Shown here: one piece after another, positions 1 through 8,996 of the stretch
Layout of the letters: every line of letters starts with the position of its first letter
Numbering within the stretch: position 1 is the first letter of the stretch
Source: Celeribacter baekdonensis
GTDB lineage: Bacteria; Pseudomonadota; Alphaproteobacteria; Rhodobacterales; Rhodobacteraceae
Reading direction: 5' to 3'
Assembly (NCBI RefSeq): GCF_003047105.1
Contig: NZ_CP028475.1
Coordinates: 868,001-932,000 of the forward strand
DNA length: 64,000 nucleotides
The notes under the pieces: generated by a model
What the model saw: only the letters and a program-made list of their open reading frames with translations
Database searches by the model: none
Told to the model about the DNA's origin: nothing
Position numbers and translations under genes: made by a program

Positions 1-224
1 TTTTAGTCGTTGGAAGTAATACCAATTATAGGATTAATTGACATCCTCAAAAATGAACGCCATTTGGGTGATTTCTCTTTATCCGTTGCCTTCCCCTCGG
101 CCGCCCTGTTGCGTCGCCATTGTGCATTCTCGCGCCATGCGCTCAGGTCTTGCAAAACGTCGTTGAGACCGTCATCCCTGATGCAAGCCAACGAGATATC
201 TGAAAACGCCATGCCAAGCCGCCT

Positions 225-1397
225 ATGCCTCAGCTGAAGATTTCAAATCGTGATGCCAGACGTCTTTGGCTTGCGGCGCACGGCTTATCTGCACCGCCAC
301 GCTGTGATCTTGAGACGCTGGCTTTGATCCGATCCTTGGGGTTTGTTCAACTCGATACCATTCAAGTGGTCTCCCGCGCCCATCACCATATCCTTTGGAG
401 CCGCGATCAAACCTATCGCGAACCCGTTTTGGACGGCTTGCTTGCGACAGATCGTCAGGTGTTTGAACACTTCACTCATGATGCCTCTATCCTGCCGATG
501 GCCTTTTTGCCAATGTGGCAGCGTCAATTTCGCAGAATGAAAGAAAAAGTCGGACGATCTTCGTGGTACGGAGATGCGCTCAACGCGGATTTTCTGGACA
601 CGCTGATGCGCCGCATCGCAGACGAAGGCCCGCTGTCCACCCGTGACTTTGACACCCGCGTCGATGGGCCAAAAGAAATGTGGAAACGTCCGCCGCATAA
701 AAAGGCGCTGGATTATCTTTGGTATTCGGGTGAGCTTGCCACCAGTCATCGCGACGGGTTCACAAAGTTTTATGACCTCGCTGAACGGGTGTTTCCGCCG
801 GATCTTCGGGCTGTTCAGCTTGCGGATCAGGAGCAAATCGACTGGCTGTGTCACGCGGCGCTGGAGCGGATCGGGTTTGGTACGCTGACGGACATCCGAA
901 AATTCTGGGACGCCACAGAGGCCTCTGAGGTGTCAAAATGGGCCGAGCAGCACACCAATGCCTTGGTTCCGGCTGAGGTGCAGGCCGCCGATGGCACGTG
1001 GTCCAAAGTCTGGGCCTGCGCCGATATTGAAGCCCGTCTGAGCGCCCTAAAGCCCGCCACGCGTTTGCGCATTCTCAACCCGTTTGATCCGGCGATCCGC
1101 GACCGTGTCCGCCTAAAGCGCTTGTTCGGCTTTGATTACACTGTGGAAATGTTTGTCCCTGCCGCAAAACGTCAATGGGGATATTATGTCTTTCCCGTCT
1201 TGGATGGGCATAGATTTGTTGCGCGTATTGAGATCAAAGCGGACAGATCCTCCAAAACCTTGAACGTGCTCAACCATTGGCAGGAACCGGGCATTGCCCC
1301 GTCCAAGACGCGCACAGACAGGTTGAACACGGAACTCGCAAAGTTTGCGCGTTTGGCGGATCTGGACACGGTGCGTTGGCGTTGCCAGAGCGCATGA
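225..1397 (+). CDS. YcaQ/AlkX-family winged-helix DNA glycosylase
   Basis: The 390-residue product matches the YcaQ (DUF1006, HTH_42) family, whose characterised members unhook DNA interstrand crosslinks and excise alkylated bases. The motif Q42-L43-D44 in FVQLDTIQVV is the QxD catalytic motif of the AlkX (YcaQ) branch rather than the QxQ of AlkZ, and the following SRAHHHILWSR and EHFTHDASILP blocks are typical of the family. Length is close to the usual 400 residues and the protein should be cytoplasmic. The ATG at 225 has no convincing Shine-Dalgarno sequence, but the next in-frame Met would remove the conserved N-terminus. It stands alone upstream of the amine operon. Family assignment is firm; the crosslink-repair role is inferred from the motif. 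Confidence 0.88.
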   Translation: MPQLKISNRDARRLWLAAHGLSAPPRCDLETLALIRSLGFVQLDTIQVVSRAHHHILWSRDQTYREPVLDGLLATDRQVFEHFTHDASILPMAFLPMWQRQFRRMKEKVGRSSWYGDALNADFLDTLMRRIADEGPLSTRDFDTRVDGPKEMWKRPPHKKALDYLWYSGELATSHRDGFTKFYDLAERVFPPDLRAVQLADQEQIDWLCHAALERIGFGTLTDIRKFWDATEASEVSKWAEQHTNALVPAEVQAADGTWSKVWACADIEARLSALKPATRLRILNPFDPAIRDRVRLKRLFGFDYTVEMFVPAAKRQWGYYVFPVLDGHRFVARIEIKADRSSKTLNVLNHWQEPGIAPSKTRTDRLNTELAKFARLADLDTVRWRCQSA

Positions 1398-1665
1398 AAT
1401 TTCGAAATCATCCCCCGGATGGCGGACAAGGCTTGACCTCTCGAATAATTTGATCATATTTTTCCGCAAGTTTTCTTGCGTCGAAAGTCACAGGCTTTTG
1501 GAGCACATGTTTTCGGTGTTTTCGCAGCACGTTCGATGTTCGGCTGTGACGGCATGTTGGCTTGGGCCGACACCGTTGCCGCGTCGATCAATAGTGCGTT
1601 GCGTCGCCGCCGTATCCCGACCTCGCCACACTGATCCGGCGACATTCATAAAGGACTCTGAGCGC

Positions 1666-3057
1666 ATGACCGACAATCACCTCCCCACCGCGGACCTCCA
1701 AGCTCTTGACGCGGCGCATCATATGCATCCGTTTACGCAAGGTGCGGAGTTGGCCCAAAAAGGCGCGCGGATCATCACCTCCGCCCAGGGCGTGTGGTTG
1801 ACCGACAGCGAAGGCGAAGTGATCCTTGATGCCATGGCTGGTCTGTGGTGCGTTAATATCGGGTACGGCCGTCAGGAATTGGTCGACGCTGCGGCGCGCC
1901 AGATGCAACAACTGCCCTTCTATAACACCTTTTTTCAAACCTCGACTGTGCCCGCAATCATGTTGGCCAAACGTCTGGCCGAGCTTGCGCCGGGCGATTT
2001 GAATCATGTGTTTTTCAACGGCTCCGGTTCGGATTCCAACGACACAAACCTGCGCATGGTGCGCCATTATTGGGCCGCCAAAGGCCAACCTGAACGGTCT
2101 ATCGTGATTTCGCGTTGGAATGGCTACCACGGCTCGACCATGGGCGCGGCCTCACTGGGCGGGATGAAGGGCATGCACGCTCAGGGCGGCCTGCCGATCC
2201 CCGGCATCGTGCATATTGATCAACCCGACTGGTGGTCCGAAGGCGGCGACATGAGCCCCGAAGACTTCGGCCTTGAACGCGCTCGTCAATTGGAGGCGAA
2301 AATCCTTGAGCTTGGGGCCGATAAGGTCGCGGCGTTTATCGCTGAACCGATCCAGGGCGCTGGCGGCGTGATCGTGCCTCCCGCCACCTACTGGCCTGAA
2401 ATTCAACGCATTTGTAAACAATACGGCATCTTGTTGGTCGCCGACGAAGTGATCACTGGCTTTGGCCGCACTGGCAACTGGTTTGGTTGTCAAACCATGG
2501 GCATCACCCCCGACATCATGACCTGCGCCAAGGGCATCACCTCGGGCTATATCCCTTTGGGCGCGTCCATCGTTTCCACTGAGATTTTCAACACGCTCAA
2601 TGAGGCTGACGAATTTGCCCATGGCTATACCTATGCCGGACATCCGGTGGCCTGTGCCGTGGCGCTTGAAAACCTGCGCCTGTTGGATGAGGACGGCATT
2701 GTTGAGCGTGCGGGGTCTGACATCGCGCCCTATCTGAAAGAAAAATGGGAAGCGCTTGCCGATCACCCGCTTGTGGGCGAGGCCAAAATTGTCGGTCTCA
2801 TGGGGTCCATCGCCCTGACCCCGAACAAAGCCACCCGTGCCAAATTTGCCAGCCCCGCCGGCACTGTTGGCTATTATTGCCGCGAACGCTGCTTTGCCAA
2901 CAATCTGATCATGCGCCATGTTGGCGACCGGATGGTGATCTCGCCGCCTTTGGTCATCACCAAGGCGGAAATCGACACGCTGGTTGAGCGCGCGCGTCGT
3001 TCCTTGGATGAAACTTTGGCCCATCTTAACGCGGAGGGGCTGAACGTTTCAGCCTAG
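1666..3057 (+). CDS. class III omega-aminotransferase, probably putrescine/polyamine--pyruvate (SpuC-like)
   Basis: This 463-residue PLP enzyme belongs to the class III aminotransferases. The AAFIAEPIQGAGGVIVPP block, the VADEVITGFGRTG block with its PLP-binding Asp, and Lys289 in TCAKGITSGYIPLGA (Schiff-base lysine) are all present. Such enzymes move an omega-amino group from putrescine, cadaverine or similar amines to pyruvate. The chosen ATG at 1666 follows an AAGGA box at 1651-1655; the open frame continues upstream to a TTG at 1345, inside the preceding gene, and that extension is not plausible. Four bases separate it from a PuuB-like oxidoreductase and an aldehyde dehydrogenase follows, so polyamine use is the best reading. 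Beta-alanine or taurine aminotransferase activity cannot be excluded. Confidence 0.85.
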   Translation: MTDNHLPTADLQALDAAHHMHPFTQGAELAQKGARIITSAQGVWLTDSEGEVILDAMAGLWCVNIGYGRQELVDAAARQMQQLPFYNTFFQTSTVPAIMLAKRLAELAPGDLNHVFFNGSGSDSNDTNLRMVRHYWAAKGQPERSIVISRWNGYHGSTMGAASLGGMKGMHAQGGLPIPGIVHIDQPDWWSEGGDMSPEDFGLERARQLEAKILELGADKVAAFIAEPIQGAGGVIVPPATYWPEIQRICKQYGILLVADEVITGFGRTGNWFGCQTMGITPDIMTCAKGITSGYIPLGASIVSTEIFNTLNEADEFAHGYTYAGHPVACAVALENLRLLDEDGIVERAGSDIAPYLKEKWEALADHPLVGEAKIVGLMGSIALTPNKATRAKFASPAGTVGYYCRERCFANNLIMRHVGDRMVISPPLVITKAEIDTLVERARRSLDETLAHLNAEGLNVSA

Positions 3058-3061
3058 TCTC

Positions 3062-4363
3062 ATGGACATTCTCACCATCAACGACACCCCCGGCCAACAC
3101 GCCCGGTCCTTTTACGCCGCCACCGCCAAAGCGCCCGGTCCCTACCCTGTGGCCGAAGGCGCGATCAAGGCCGATGTCTGTGTCGTTGGCGGTGGCTATG
3201 GTGGGCTGTCTGCGGCGCTGCATCTGGCCCGTCAGGGATTGGATGTGGTGCTGTTGGAGGCCTCGCGTGTCGGCTCTGGTGCCTCTGGCCGCAATGGCGG
3301 TCAGGTCTCCACCGGGCAGCGGTTGGAACAGGGCGACCTGGAAAAACGGGTCGGGTTAGACACGGCCCGTGTGCTTTGGGATATGGGGTCTGAGGCGGTC
3401 GATCTGGTCAAGGCGTTGATCCATGAAGATGGCGATGAGTGTGGGTGGACCGATGGTGTGATCCACGCCAATCACCGGGCGCGGTATGGCGCGCATTCCC
3501 AGGCCCATGTCGCGCATCTCAACCACACTTATGGCTATGACAAAATCCGCTACCTCACGCGCGATGACATCCGCCACGAAGTCGGCAGCCCCGGCTATCA
3601 TTCCGGCTCTCTGGACATGGGATCGGGGCACCTTCACCCGCTGCGCTATGCTTTTGCCTTGGCCCGTTTGGCGACGGCGGCAGGCGTGCGGATCTATGAA
3701 ACCTCGCGCGTCACCAAACTCGACACAGCGGCAAAACCGCGGGTTCACACCGAGGCGGCAGTGATTGACGCTGATCATTTGATCATGGCGCTCAACGGCT
3801 ATCACAACAATCTGTTGCCCGCCGTCAGCCAACGCGTGATGCCGATCAACAACTTCATCGCGGTGACAGAGCCCCTGCCCCACGATCTGGCCAATCGCTT
3901 GATCCCAAATCGCTATGCCGTGGCGGACAGCCGCTTTGTGATCAATTACTTCCGCCTGTCTGAGGACAATCGGATGATCTTTGGCGGTGGTGAAAGCTAT
4001 GGATACAAATTCCCATCTGACCTGCGCGCCAAGGTGCGCGGGCCGATGGTGGAGGTGTTTCCCCAGCTCAAATCAGCCAAATTTGAGTACGCTTGGGGCG
4101 GCACATTGGGCATTACCATGTCGCGCCTGCCGCATTTTGATCGCCTTGGCCCCTCTGCCCTCTCTATCGCCGGGTTTTCTGGTCAAGGCGTGGCACTGGC
4201 AACCCTCGCTGGTAAAATCGCGGCTGAGGCCATCGGCGGTCAGGCCGCTCGGTTTGATGTGATGGACCACTTGCCCACTCCGGGGTTTCCGGGCGGGGCA
4301 AAACTGCGCACACCGCTCTTGGTGGCGGCAATGACATGGTACGCACTGCGTGACAAAATATAA
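3062..4363 (+). CDS. FAD-dependent amine oxidoreductase, PuuB-like
   Basis: The 433-residue product is a DAO-family FAD oxidoreductase. A Rossmann dinucleotide motif starts near residue 40 (VVGGGYGGLSAALHLA, ending in the LLEA acidic residue), followed by GSGASGRNGGQVS, the signature of gamma-glutamylputrescine oxidase PuuB and its relatives. The C-terminal GFSGQGVALATLAGKI closes the FAD site. It probably oxidises a primary amine or gamma-glutamylated amine to an aldehyde, which the next gene can oxidise further. No gamma-glutamylputrescine synthetase (PuuA) gene lies in the window, so the true substrate is open. It starts four bases after the aminotransferase stop; the nearest purine-rich box is about 17 bases upstream, suggesting translational coupling. 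Confidence 0.85.
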   Translation: MDILTINDTPGQHARSFYAATAKAPGPYPVAEGAIKADVCVVGGGYGGLSAALHLARQGLDVVLLEASRVGSGASGRNGGQVSTGQRLEQGDLEKRVGLDTARVLWDMGSEAVDLVKALIHEDGDECGWTDGVIHANHRARYGAHSQAHVAHLNHTYGYDKIRYLTRDDIRHEVGSPGYHSGSLDMGSGHLHPLRYAFALARLATAAGVRIYETSRVTKLDTAAKPRVHTEAAVIDADHLIMALNGYHNNLLPAVSQRVMPINNFIAVTEPLPHDLANRLIPNRYAVADSRFVINYFRLSEDNRMIFGGGESYGYKFPSDLRAKVRGPMVEVFPQLKSAKFEYAWGGTLGITMSRLPHFDRLGPSALSIAGFSGQGVALATLAGKIAAEAIGGQAARFDVMDHLPTPGFPGGAKLRTPLLVAAMTWYALRDKI

Positions 4364-4386
4364 ATTCCAACAGGTATGAGGCTCAC

Positions 4387-5814
4387 ATGACGCACTTGAA
4401 AACAGATCGCTTCTTTATCGGCGGCCAATGGGGGGAACCCAAAGGTCGTGAAACTCTTGATGTGATCAACCCCGCCACCGAGGAGGTGTTTGCCTCTGTC
4501 GCTATGGGCAACGCGGCCGATGTGGACGCTGCGGTGGCAGCGGCCAAGGCCGCCTTCCCCTCTTTTTCACGCACCACAAAAGCGGAGCGTTTGGAGCTTT
4601 TGGCCGCGATCCGTGGCGCCTACCAAGCCCGCTATGACGAGATGGCCCAAGCAATTTCCGAGGAAATGGGGGCGCCGATTTCGCTCTCGGAACGTGCGCA
4701 AGCTGCGGTCGGTATTGGTCATTTGGATGGGGTGGTTAAGGCGCTTGAAGCCTTTGAATTTGAGCATAAAAATAGCGTTGGTGATTTGATCCTCCATGAA
4801 CCGATTGGCGTGTGTGGGTTCATCACGCCGTGGAACTGGCCGATCAACCAAATCGCGCTCAAGGTCATTCCGGCGATTGCCGCAGGTTGCACGATGGTGC
4901 TCAAACCCTCCGAACTGACACCGATGAACGCGCTGCTTTACGCGGAGATTTTGGAACAAGCCGGTGTGCCCGCGGGCGTGTTCAATCTCGTGAACGGTGA
5001 TGGACCAAATGTCGGTGCCGCGATTTCCAGCCACCCGGATGTGGCGATGGTGTCCTTTACCGGTTCGACCCGTGCGGGTGTGGAAATCTCCAAAGCCGCT
5101 GCTCCGACGATCAAACGGGTGACTCTTGAGCTTGGTGGTAAATCCCCCAACATTCTGTTGGACGATTGCGATTTGGACGCGGCAGTCAAACGCGGTGTGC
5201 GCCATTGTTTCCAAAACACTGGCCAAAGCTGCAACGCCCCGACGCGGATGTTGGTGCCCGCAAGCCAATATGAAGCGGCAATGGAGATCGCCAAAGAGGC
5301 GGCTGAGGCCACCACGGTGGGATTGCCGTCCCAGCCCGGCTCCCACATCGGCCCGCTGGTGTCGCAAATGCAATATGACCGGGTACAAAGCCTGATTCAG
5401 GTCGGGATTGAGGATGGCGCGCGCGTGGTTGCGGGCGGTCTTGGTCGTCCCGAAGGCTTTAACCGGGGCTATTTCTGTCGTCCGACGGTGTTTGGCGAGG
5501 TGACCAATGATATGCGCATCGCCCAAGAAGAGGTGTTTGGCCCGGTCTTGGTGATGATTTCTTATGAAGATGACGCAGACGCCGTGCGCATCGCCAATGA
5601 CACACCCTATGGTTTGGCCGCTTATATCCAAGCCGGTGATGAGGCCCGCGGGATGGCCATGGCGCGCGAGATTCGTGCGGGCATGGTACATCTTAATGGC
5701 TCAGACATCTCCTATGGCTCACCGTTTGGCGGCTATAAATTGTCGGGCAATGGTCGTGAAGGCGGCGCCTATGGGATCGAAGATTTCTGTGAAATCAAGG
5801 CCGTATCCGTCTAA
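4387..5814 (+). CDS. NAD(P)-dependent aldehyde dehydrogenase of the amine operon
   Basis: A canonical 475-residue aldehyde dehydrogenase. The active-site Glu248 lies in LELGGKSP and the catalytic Cys282 in NTGQSCNAPTR; the FTGSTRAG nucleotide-binding loop and the PFGGYKLSGNGREGG tail are intact. It should oxidise the amino-aldehyde made by the aminotransferase or the FAD enzyme to the amino acid (for example 4-aminobutanal to GABA). The ATG at 4387 is preceded by GAGG at a spacing of five bases, and 23 bases separate it from the oxidoreductase gene, so the three genes form one operon. The exact aldehyde cannot be read from sequence, and family relatives also include betaine- and vanillin-type enzymes. 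Confidence 0.9.
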   Translation: MTHLKTDRFFIGGQWGEPKGRETLDVINPATEEVFASVAMGNAADVDAAVAAAKAAFPSFSRTTKAERLELLAAIRGAYQARYDEMAQAISEEMGAPISLSERAQAAVGIGHLDGVVKALEAFEFEHKNSVGDLILHEPIGVCGFITPWNWPINQIALKVIPAIAAGCTMVLKPSELTPMNALLYAEILEQAGVPAGVFNLVNGDGPNVGAAISSHPDVAMVSFTGSTRAGVEISKAAAPTIKRVTLELGGKSPNILLDDCDLDAAVKRGVRHCFQNTGQSCNAPTRMLVPASQYEAAMEIAKEAAEATTVGLPSQPGSHIGPLVSQMQYDRVQSLIQVGIEDGARVVAGGLGRPEGFNRGYFCRPTVFGEVTNDMRIAQEEVFGPVLVMISYEDDADAVRIANDTPYGLAAYIQAGDEARGMAMAREIRAGMVHLNGSDISYGSPFGGYKLSGNGREGGAYGIEDFCEIKAVSV

Positions 5815-5838
5815 ATTCAGGTTTCACCTAAGCCGCAT

Positions 5839-6504
5839 CTACACCAATGACGCGCCGTCCGACAGGATGGCGCGTACATTTTCCATGCCTTGCAACACAT
5901 CCGAACGGATCGCTTCGGCCACCGCATCCGCGTCACGCATCCGCAGCGCGGCAATGGCGGCCATATGCATATCCGGCAGGTTTTGCGTGCCAAACCGCGT
6001 GCACATCACCCGCAACGCGGGGGCCGAACGCAACCACAGCGCATCGACGATGGGACCGATCACCTCGGCCTGCGCCGGCGCGTAAAGCGCCATATGAAAG
6101 CGGTGATTGTGGATCATGTATCCACGGGTGTCGCCCTGGCGCATTGAGGCATCAATCGCATCATCTATCTCTTCCAACGCTTTGATTTCATCCATAGAAA
6201 TACTCATGGCTGCGCGGCGCGCCAATTCTGGTTCTAAGCTACAGCGGGCCAAGATCAGCTCATCCACCTGGGCCAATGTCAGCACCGGCACCGTCACCCG
6301 GCGGTTGCCGTGAAAAATCAAAGCGCCCTCCGAGGTCAGCCGACGAATGGCCTCACGCACGGGTGTCATGCCGGACCCAAGCTGGTCAATCAGCCCCTGA
6401 ATGGTGACAGGCTGGCCGGGCACCAAATCGCCTGAGAGGATCAGATCACGAATCCCGCGATAGGTCCGCAGGTGGGCAGGTTCCTTGATTTGGATGGCCG
6501 TCAT
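5839..6504 (-). CDS. GntR-family regulator, FCD subfamily
   Basis: The protein has an N-terminal winged helix (residues about 10-75, with MTPVREAIRRLTSEGAL as the recognition region) and a C-terminal all-helical FCD effector domain containing the metal-binding Asp/His pattern (HNHRFHMALY). That is the FadR subfamily of GntR repressors. The start at 6504 is chosen because AAGGA lies eight bases upstream; a longer frame would need a TTG at 6576. It is convergent with the amine catabolism operon and ends 25 bases from the aldehyde dehydrogenase stop, so it is a good candidate regulator of that operon, although it could act elsewhere. The product is 221 residues. Confidence 0.85.
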   Translation of the reverse strand: MTAIQIKEPAHLRTYRGIRDLILSGDLVPGQPVTIQGLIDQLGSGMTPVREAIRRLTSEGALIFHGNRRVTVPVLTLAQVDELILARCSLEPELARRAAMSISMDEIKALEEIDDAIDASMRQGDTRGYMIHNHRFHMALYAPAQAEVIGPIVDALWLRSAPALRVMCTRFGTQNLPDMHMAAIAALRMRDADAVAEAIRSDVLQGMENVRAILSDGASLV

Positions 6505-6695
6505 CGTTTTGATCCTTCGCGGTGCATCTGTCTCTTCCTTGATCCCATAAAGTGTTTCGCGAAAAACGTGAATCAAAACTTTGCCGTCACCTGCGAAGAC
6601 CGGCAGGGTGTTGCATGCATTTTGGTCGCTGGGTGTCGGATGCCGATATTCGCATCAGTTTAAAGCGTCACGCCGCCAGAGTTCCAGACCGCGCA

Positions 6696-6738
6696 AATCA
6701 AAAACACCGCCCCTTTTGCAAAGGGCGGTGCATTTTTC
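6696..6738 (-). terminator. intrinsic terminator after phoB
   Basis: CACCGCCC (6705-6712) pairs with GGGCGGTG (6723-6730) across a ten-base loop. On the minus strand the stem is followed by a T-rich tract (complement of the A run just before 6705). It lies about 20 bases beyond the phoB stop and ends the pst-pho operon. A T run on the other side means it could also work in the plus direction. Confidence 0.8.
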
Positions 6739-6759
6739 ATCTTTGAAACCACAGGGATA

Positions 6760-7449
6760 TTAGCCGAGCGCGTAGCCTGCCCCGCGCACAGTGCGCACCG
6801 GGTCAATCCCGCCATATTGGCACAGAGCTTTGCGCAACCGGCCGATATGGACATCGACGGTGCGGGTGTCGACATAGATGTCGCGGCCCCAAACCCGATC
6901 CAATAGCTGTTCGCGTGACCAAACCCGGCCCGGCTTTTCCATAAAGGTGGACAACAGCCGGAATTCGGTTGGCCCAAGTTTCAACGAGCTTTCGCCACGT
7001 GTCACCCGGTGGGTTTCACTGTCGAGGCGGATGTCTTCGAATTCCAACACCTGTCCCGCCGCCGCCGGACGCACGCGCCGCAATTGCGTGCGCACCCGCG
7101 CCATCAGTTCGATCACCGAATAGGGTTTGACGACATAGTCATCCGCGCCGGTCTCTAACCCACGCACCCGGTCCACCTCTTCGGAGCGGGCGGAGAGCAT
7201 GATGACCGGAATATCGCGTGTGTCCGCGCGGGTTTTCAAACGACGGCAAATCTCGATGCCGGACACGCCCGGAAGCATCCAATCAAGCACGATGATATCT
7301 GGCTGATCTTCGTCGACAAACAACAGAGCATCATCGCCATTCTCGGCTTTCGAGACGACAAAACCTTCGGCTTCGAGGTTATAGGCCAAGACTTCGCGTT
7401 GTGCGGGTTCGTCTTCGACCACCAGAACGCGGGGTTGATCTGCGGCCAT
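6760..7449 (-). CDS. phoB: phosphate regulon response regulator PhoB
   Basis: A 229-residue OmpR-type response regulator. The receiver domain has the acidic pocket EDE (12-14), the phospho-acceptor Asp56 in VLDWMLPG and Lys108 in VVKPYS; the C-terminal winged helix (about 130-229) has the RVWSREQLLDRVWG and VDVHIGRLRKAL blocks. PhoB activates phosphate-starvation genes by binding Pho boxes, two of which can be seen upstream of pstS and phoR here. Its ATG overlaps the phoU stop (TAATG), so it is the last gene of a phoR-pstSCAB-phoU-phoB array. Orthology is supported by both sequence and position. Confidence 0.96.
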   Translation of the reverse strand: MAADQPRVLVVEDEPAQREVLAYNLEAEGFVVSKAENGDDALLFVDEDQPDIIVLDWMLPGVSGIEICRRLKTRADTRDIPVIMLSARSEEVDRVRGLETGADDYVVKPYSVIELMARVRTQLRRVRPAAAGQVLEFEDIRLDSETHRVTRGESSLKLGPTEFRLLSTFMEKPGRVWSREQLLDRVWGRDIYVDTRTVDVHIGRLRKALCQYGGIDPVRTVRGAGYALG

Positions 7450-8174
7450 TATTCGTCCTCCACATCCATCATTTTATGCGAGGTGATGTCGCCTTTCGGA
7501 CGCGCATCCTCAGGCAATTCGCCGGTGGTGAGATAGATCACCTGTTCGGCGATCGAGGTGGCGTGATCGCCCATGCGTTCGATGTTTTTGGCGATGAAAT
7601 GCAGGTGCATGCAAGCGGTGATGTTGCGCGGATCTTCCATCATGTAGGTGAGGAATTCGCGGAACAGCGCGTTGTACATCTGATCGACATCGAGGTCGCG
7701 GTGACGGACTTCGTTGGCCATGCCGACATCACGCTGAATATAGGCATCGAGCGCCAGTTTGAGCATTTCCTCAACCTCGCGCGCCATGCGGCGGATCGAG
7801 GTTGCGGCCCCTGTGATCGGGCTCATATTGACCAAAACCCCGGTGCGTTTGGCGAGGTTTTTGGCGTAATCGCCGCAGCGTTCCAAGTTGGTGGAGATTT
7901 TCATCACCGTCAACACCGTGCGCAAATCACCGGCCGTCGGAGAGCGCAAAGCGATGAGGCGCGCGGCCTCCTCGTTCACTTCCTCTTCCAGCTTGTCGAT
8001 GGCTTTGTCGGATTTGCGGACCTTTTCAGCCAGCTCAACATCACGCTCTTCGAGCGCTTGAGCCGCGTCTTTGATATTGGCTTCAACCAACCCGCCCATT
8101 TTCATGATCAGGGCCTGAATGGCCTCCAGATCACGGTCAAACGCAGAGGCAATATGTTTGTTATCGTTATGCAT
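7449..8174 (-). CDS. phoU: phosphate transport regulator PhoU
   Basis: The 241-residue all-helical product carries two PhoU three-helix repeats (roughly residues 20-110 and 120-215). The metal-binding E/D-x3-D patterns appear in RCGDYAKNLAK and RMGDHATSIAEQVIY. PhoU links the Pst transporter to the PhoR kinase and represses the regulon when phosphate is plentiful. It sits between pstB (11 bases upstream) and phoB (1-base overlap), the conserved order. Length is normal for the family. Confidence 0.96.
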   Translation of the reverse strand: MHNDNKHIASAFDRDLEAIQALIMKMGGLVEANIKDAAQALEERDVELAEKVRKSDKAIDKLEEEVNEEAARLIALRSPTAGDLRTVLTVMKISTNLERCGDYAKNLAKRTGVLVNMSPITGAATSIRRMAREVEEMLKLALDAYIQRDVGMANEVRHRDLDVDQMYNALFREFLTYMMEDPRNITACMHLHFIAKNIERMGDHATSIAEQVIYLTTGELPEDARPKGDITSHKMMDVEDE

Positions 8175-8185
8175 TTCTATCTCCC

Positions 8186-8983
8186 TTAGCCGATCCGGCC
8201 GGTGATGTAGCTTTCAGTGCGCTCATCTTTGGGGTTGGTGAAAATTTGTTGGGTGTCGCCGTATTCAACAAGGTTGCCAAGGTGGAAAAACGCGGTCTTT
8301 TGGCTGACGCGCGCGGCCTGTTGCATCGAGTGGGTCACGATCACCACAGAGAAGTTTTCGCGCAGCTCGTCAATCAATTCTTCGACTTGCAGCGTGGCAA
8401 TCGGGTCCAGCGCAGAACAGGGCTCGTCCATCAACAACACTTCGGGTTCGGTCGCCACAGCCCGGGCGATGCACAGACGCTGTTGCTGACCACCGGACAG
8501 ACCTGTTCCGGGGGCCTGAAGGCGATCTTTGACCTCGTCCCAAATCGCCGCACGGCGCAGGGATTTTTCAACGATCACGTCCAAATCTGCTTTTGATCCG
8601 GCCAGCCCGTGAATGCGCGGGCCATAGGCGACGTTGTCATAGATGGATTTCGGGAACGGGTTCGGTTTTTGGAACACCATGCCCACTTTCGCGCGCAGCT
8701 GCACCGGATCGACGCGTTTGTCGTAAATGTCCTCTTGGTCGAGCAAAATCTTGCCCTCCACGCGACAGACATCAATCGTGTCGTTCATCCGGTTCAAACA
8801 GCGCAAGAAGGTGGACTTGCCACAGCCCGACGGACCGATAAAGGCGGTGACGGTTTTGTCTTTGATCTCGACGTCCACGTCTTTGATCGCGTGGGTGTCG
8901 CCGTAAAAAACCTGTACGCCTTTGGCTGAGATTTTGGTGTCGTTCATGTCCACGTCTCTTTTCACAATTCGCATATCGTTCAT
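8186..8983 (-). CDS. pstB: phosphate ABC transporter ATP-binding protein PstB
   Basis: A 265-residue ABC ATPase with Walker [11 protein letters not shown]-loop [15 protein letters not shown] (diagnostic of PstB), signature LSGGQQQR, Walker B VLLMDEP and switch His in VIVTHSMQQ. It powers phosphate import through PstA and PstC. The ATG at 8983 gives a short N-terminal extension with a second Met at residue 13; translation could begin at either. It is 13 bases downstream of pstA and belongs to the same transcript. Confidence 0.96.
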   Translation of the reverse strand: MNDMRIVKRDVDMNDTKISAKGVQVFYGDTHAIKDVDVEIKDKTVTAFIGPSGCGKSTFLRCLNRMNDTIDVCRVEGKILLDQEDIYDKRVDPVQLRAKVGMVFQKPNPFPKSIYDNVAYGPRIHGLAGSKADLDVIVEKSLRRAAIWDEVKDRLQAPGTGLSGGQQQRLCIARAVATEPEVLLMDEPCSALDPIATLQVEELIDELRENFSVVIVTHSMQQAARVSQKTAFFHLGNLVEYGDTQQIFTNPKDERTESYITGRIG

Positions 8984-8996
8984 GGCTCAGACCTCA

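Noticed and set aside
3..212. 69-codon open frame on the minus strand at the left edge
   Set aside because: It has an ATG but a poor ribosome site, lies back-to-back with the glycosylase gene and has no recognisable composition or family; could be real, but I cannot support it.
1465..1480. Short perfect hairpin CGCAAG-TTTT-CTTGCG between the glycosylase and the aminotransferase genes
   Set aside because: No T run follows on either strand in the right place, so it is not a convincing terminator or regulatory RNA.
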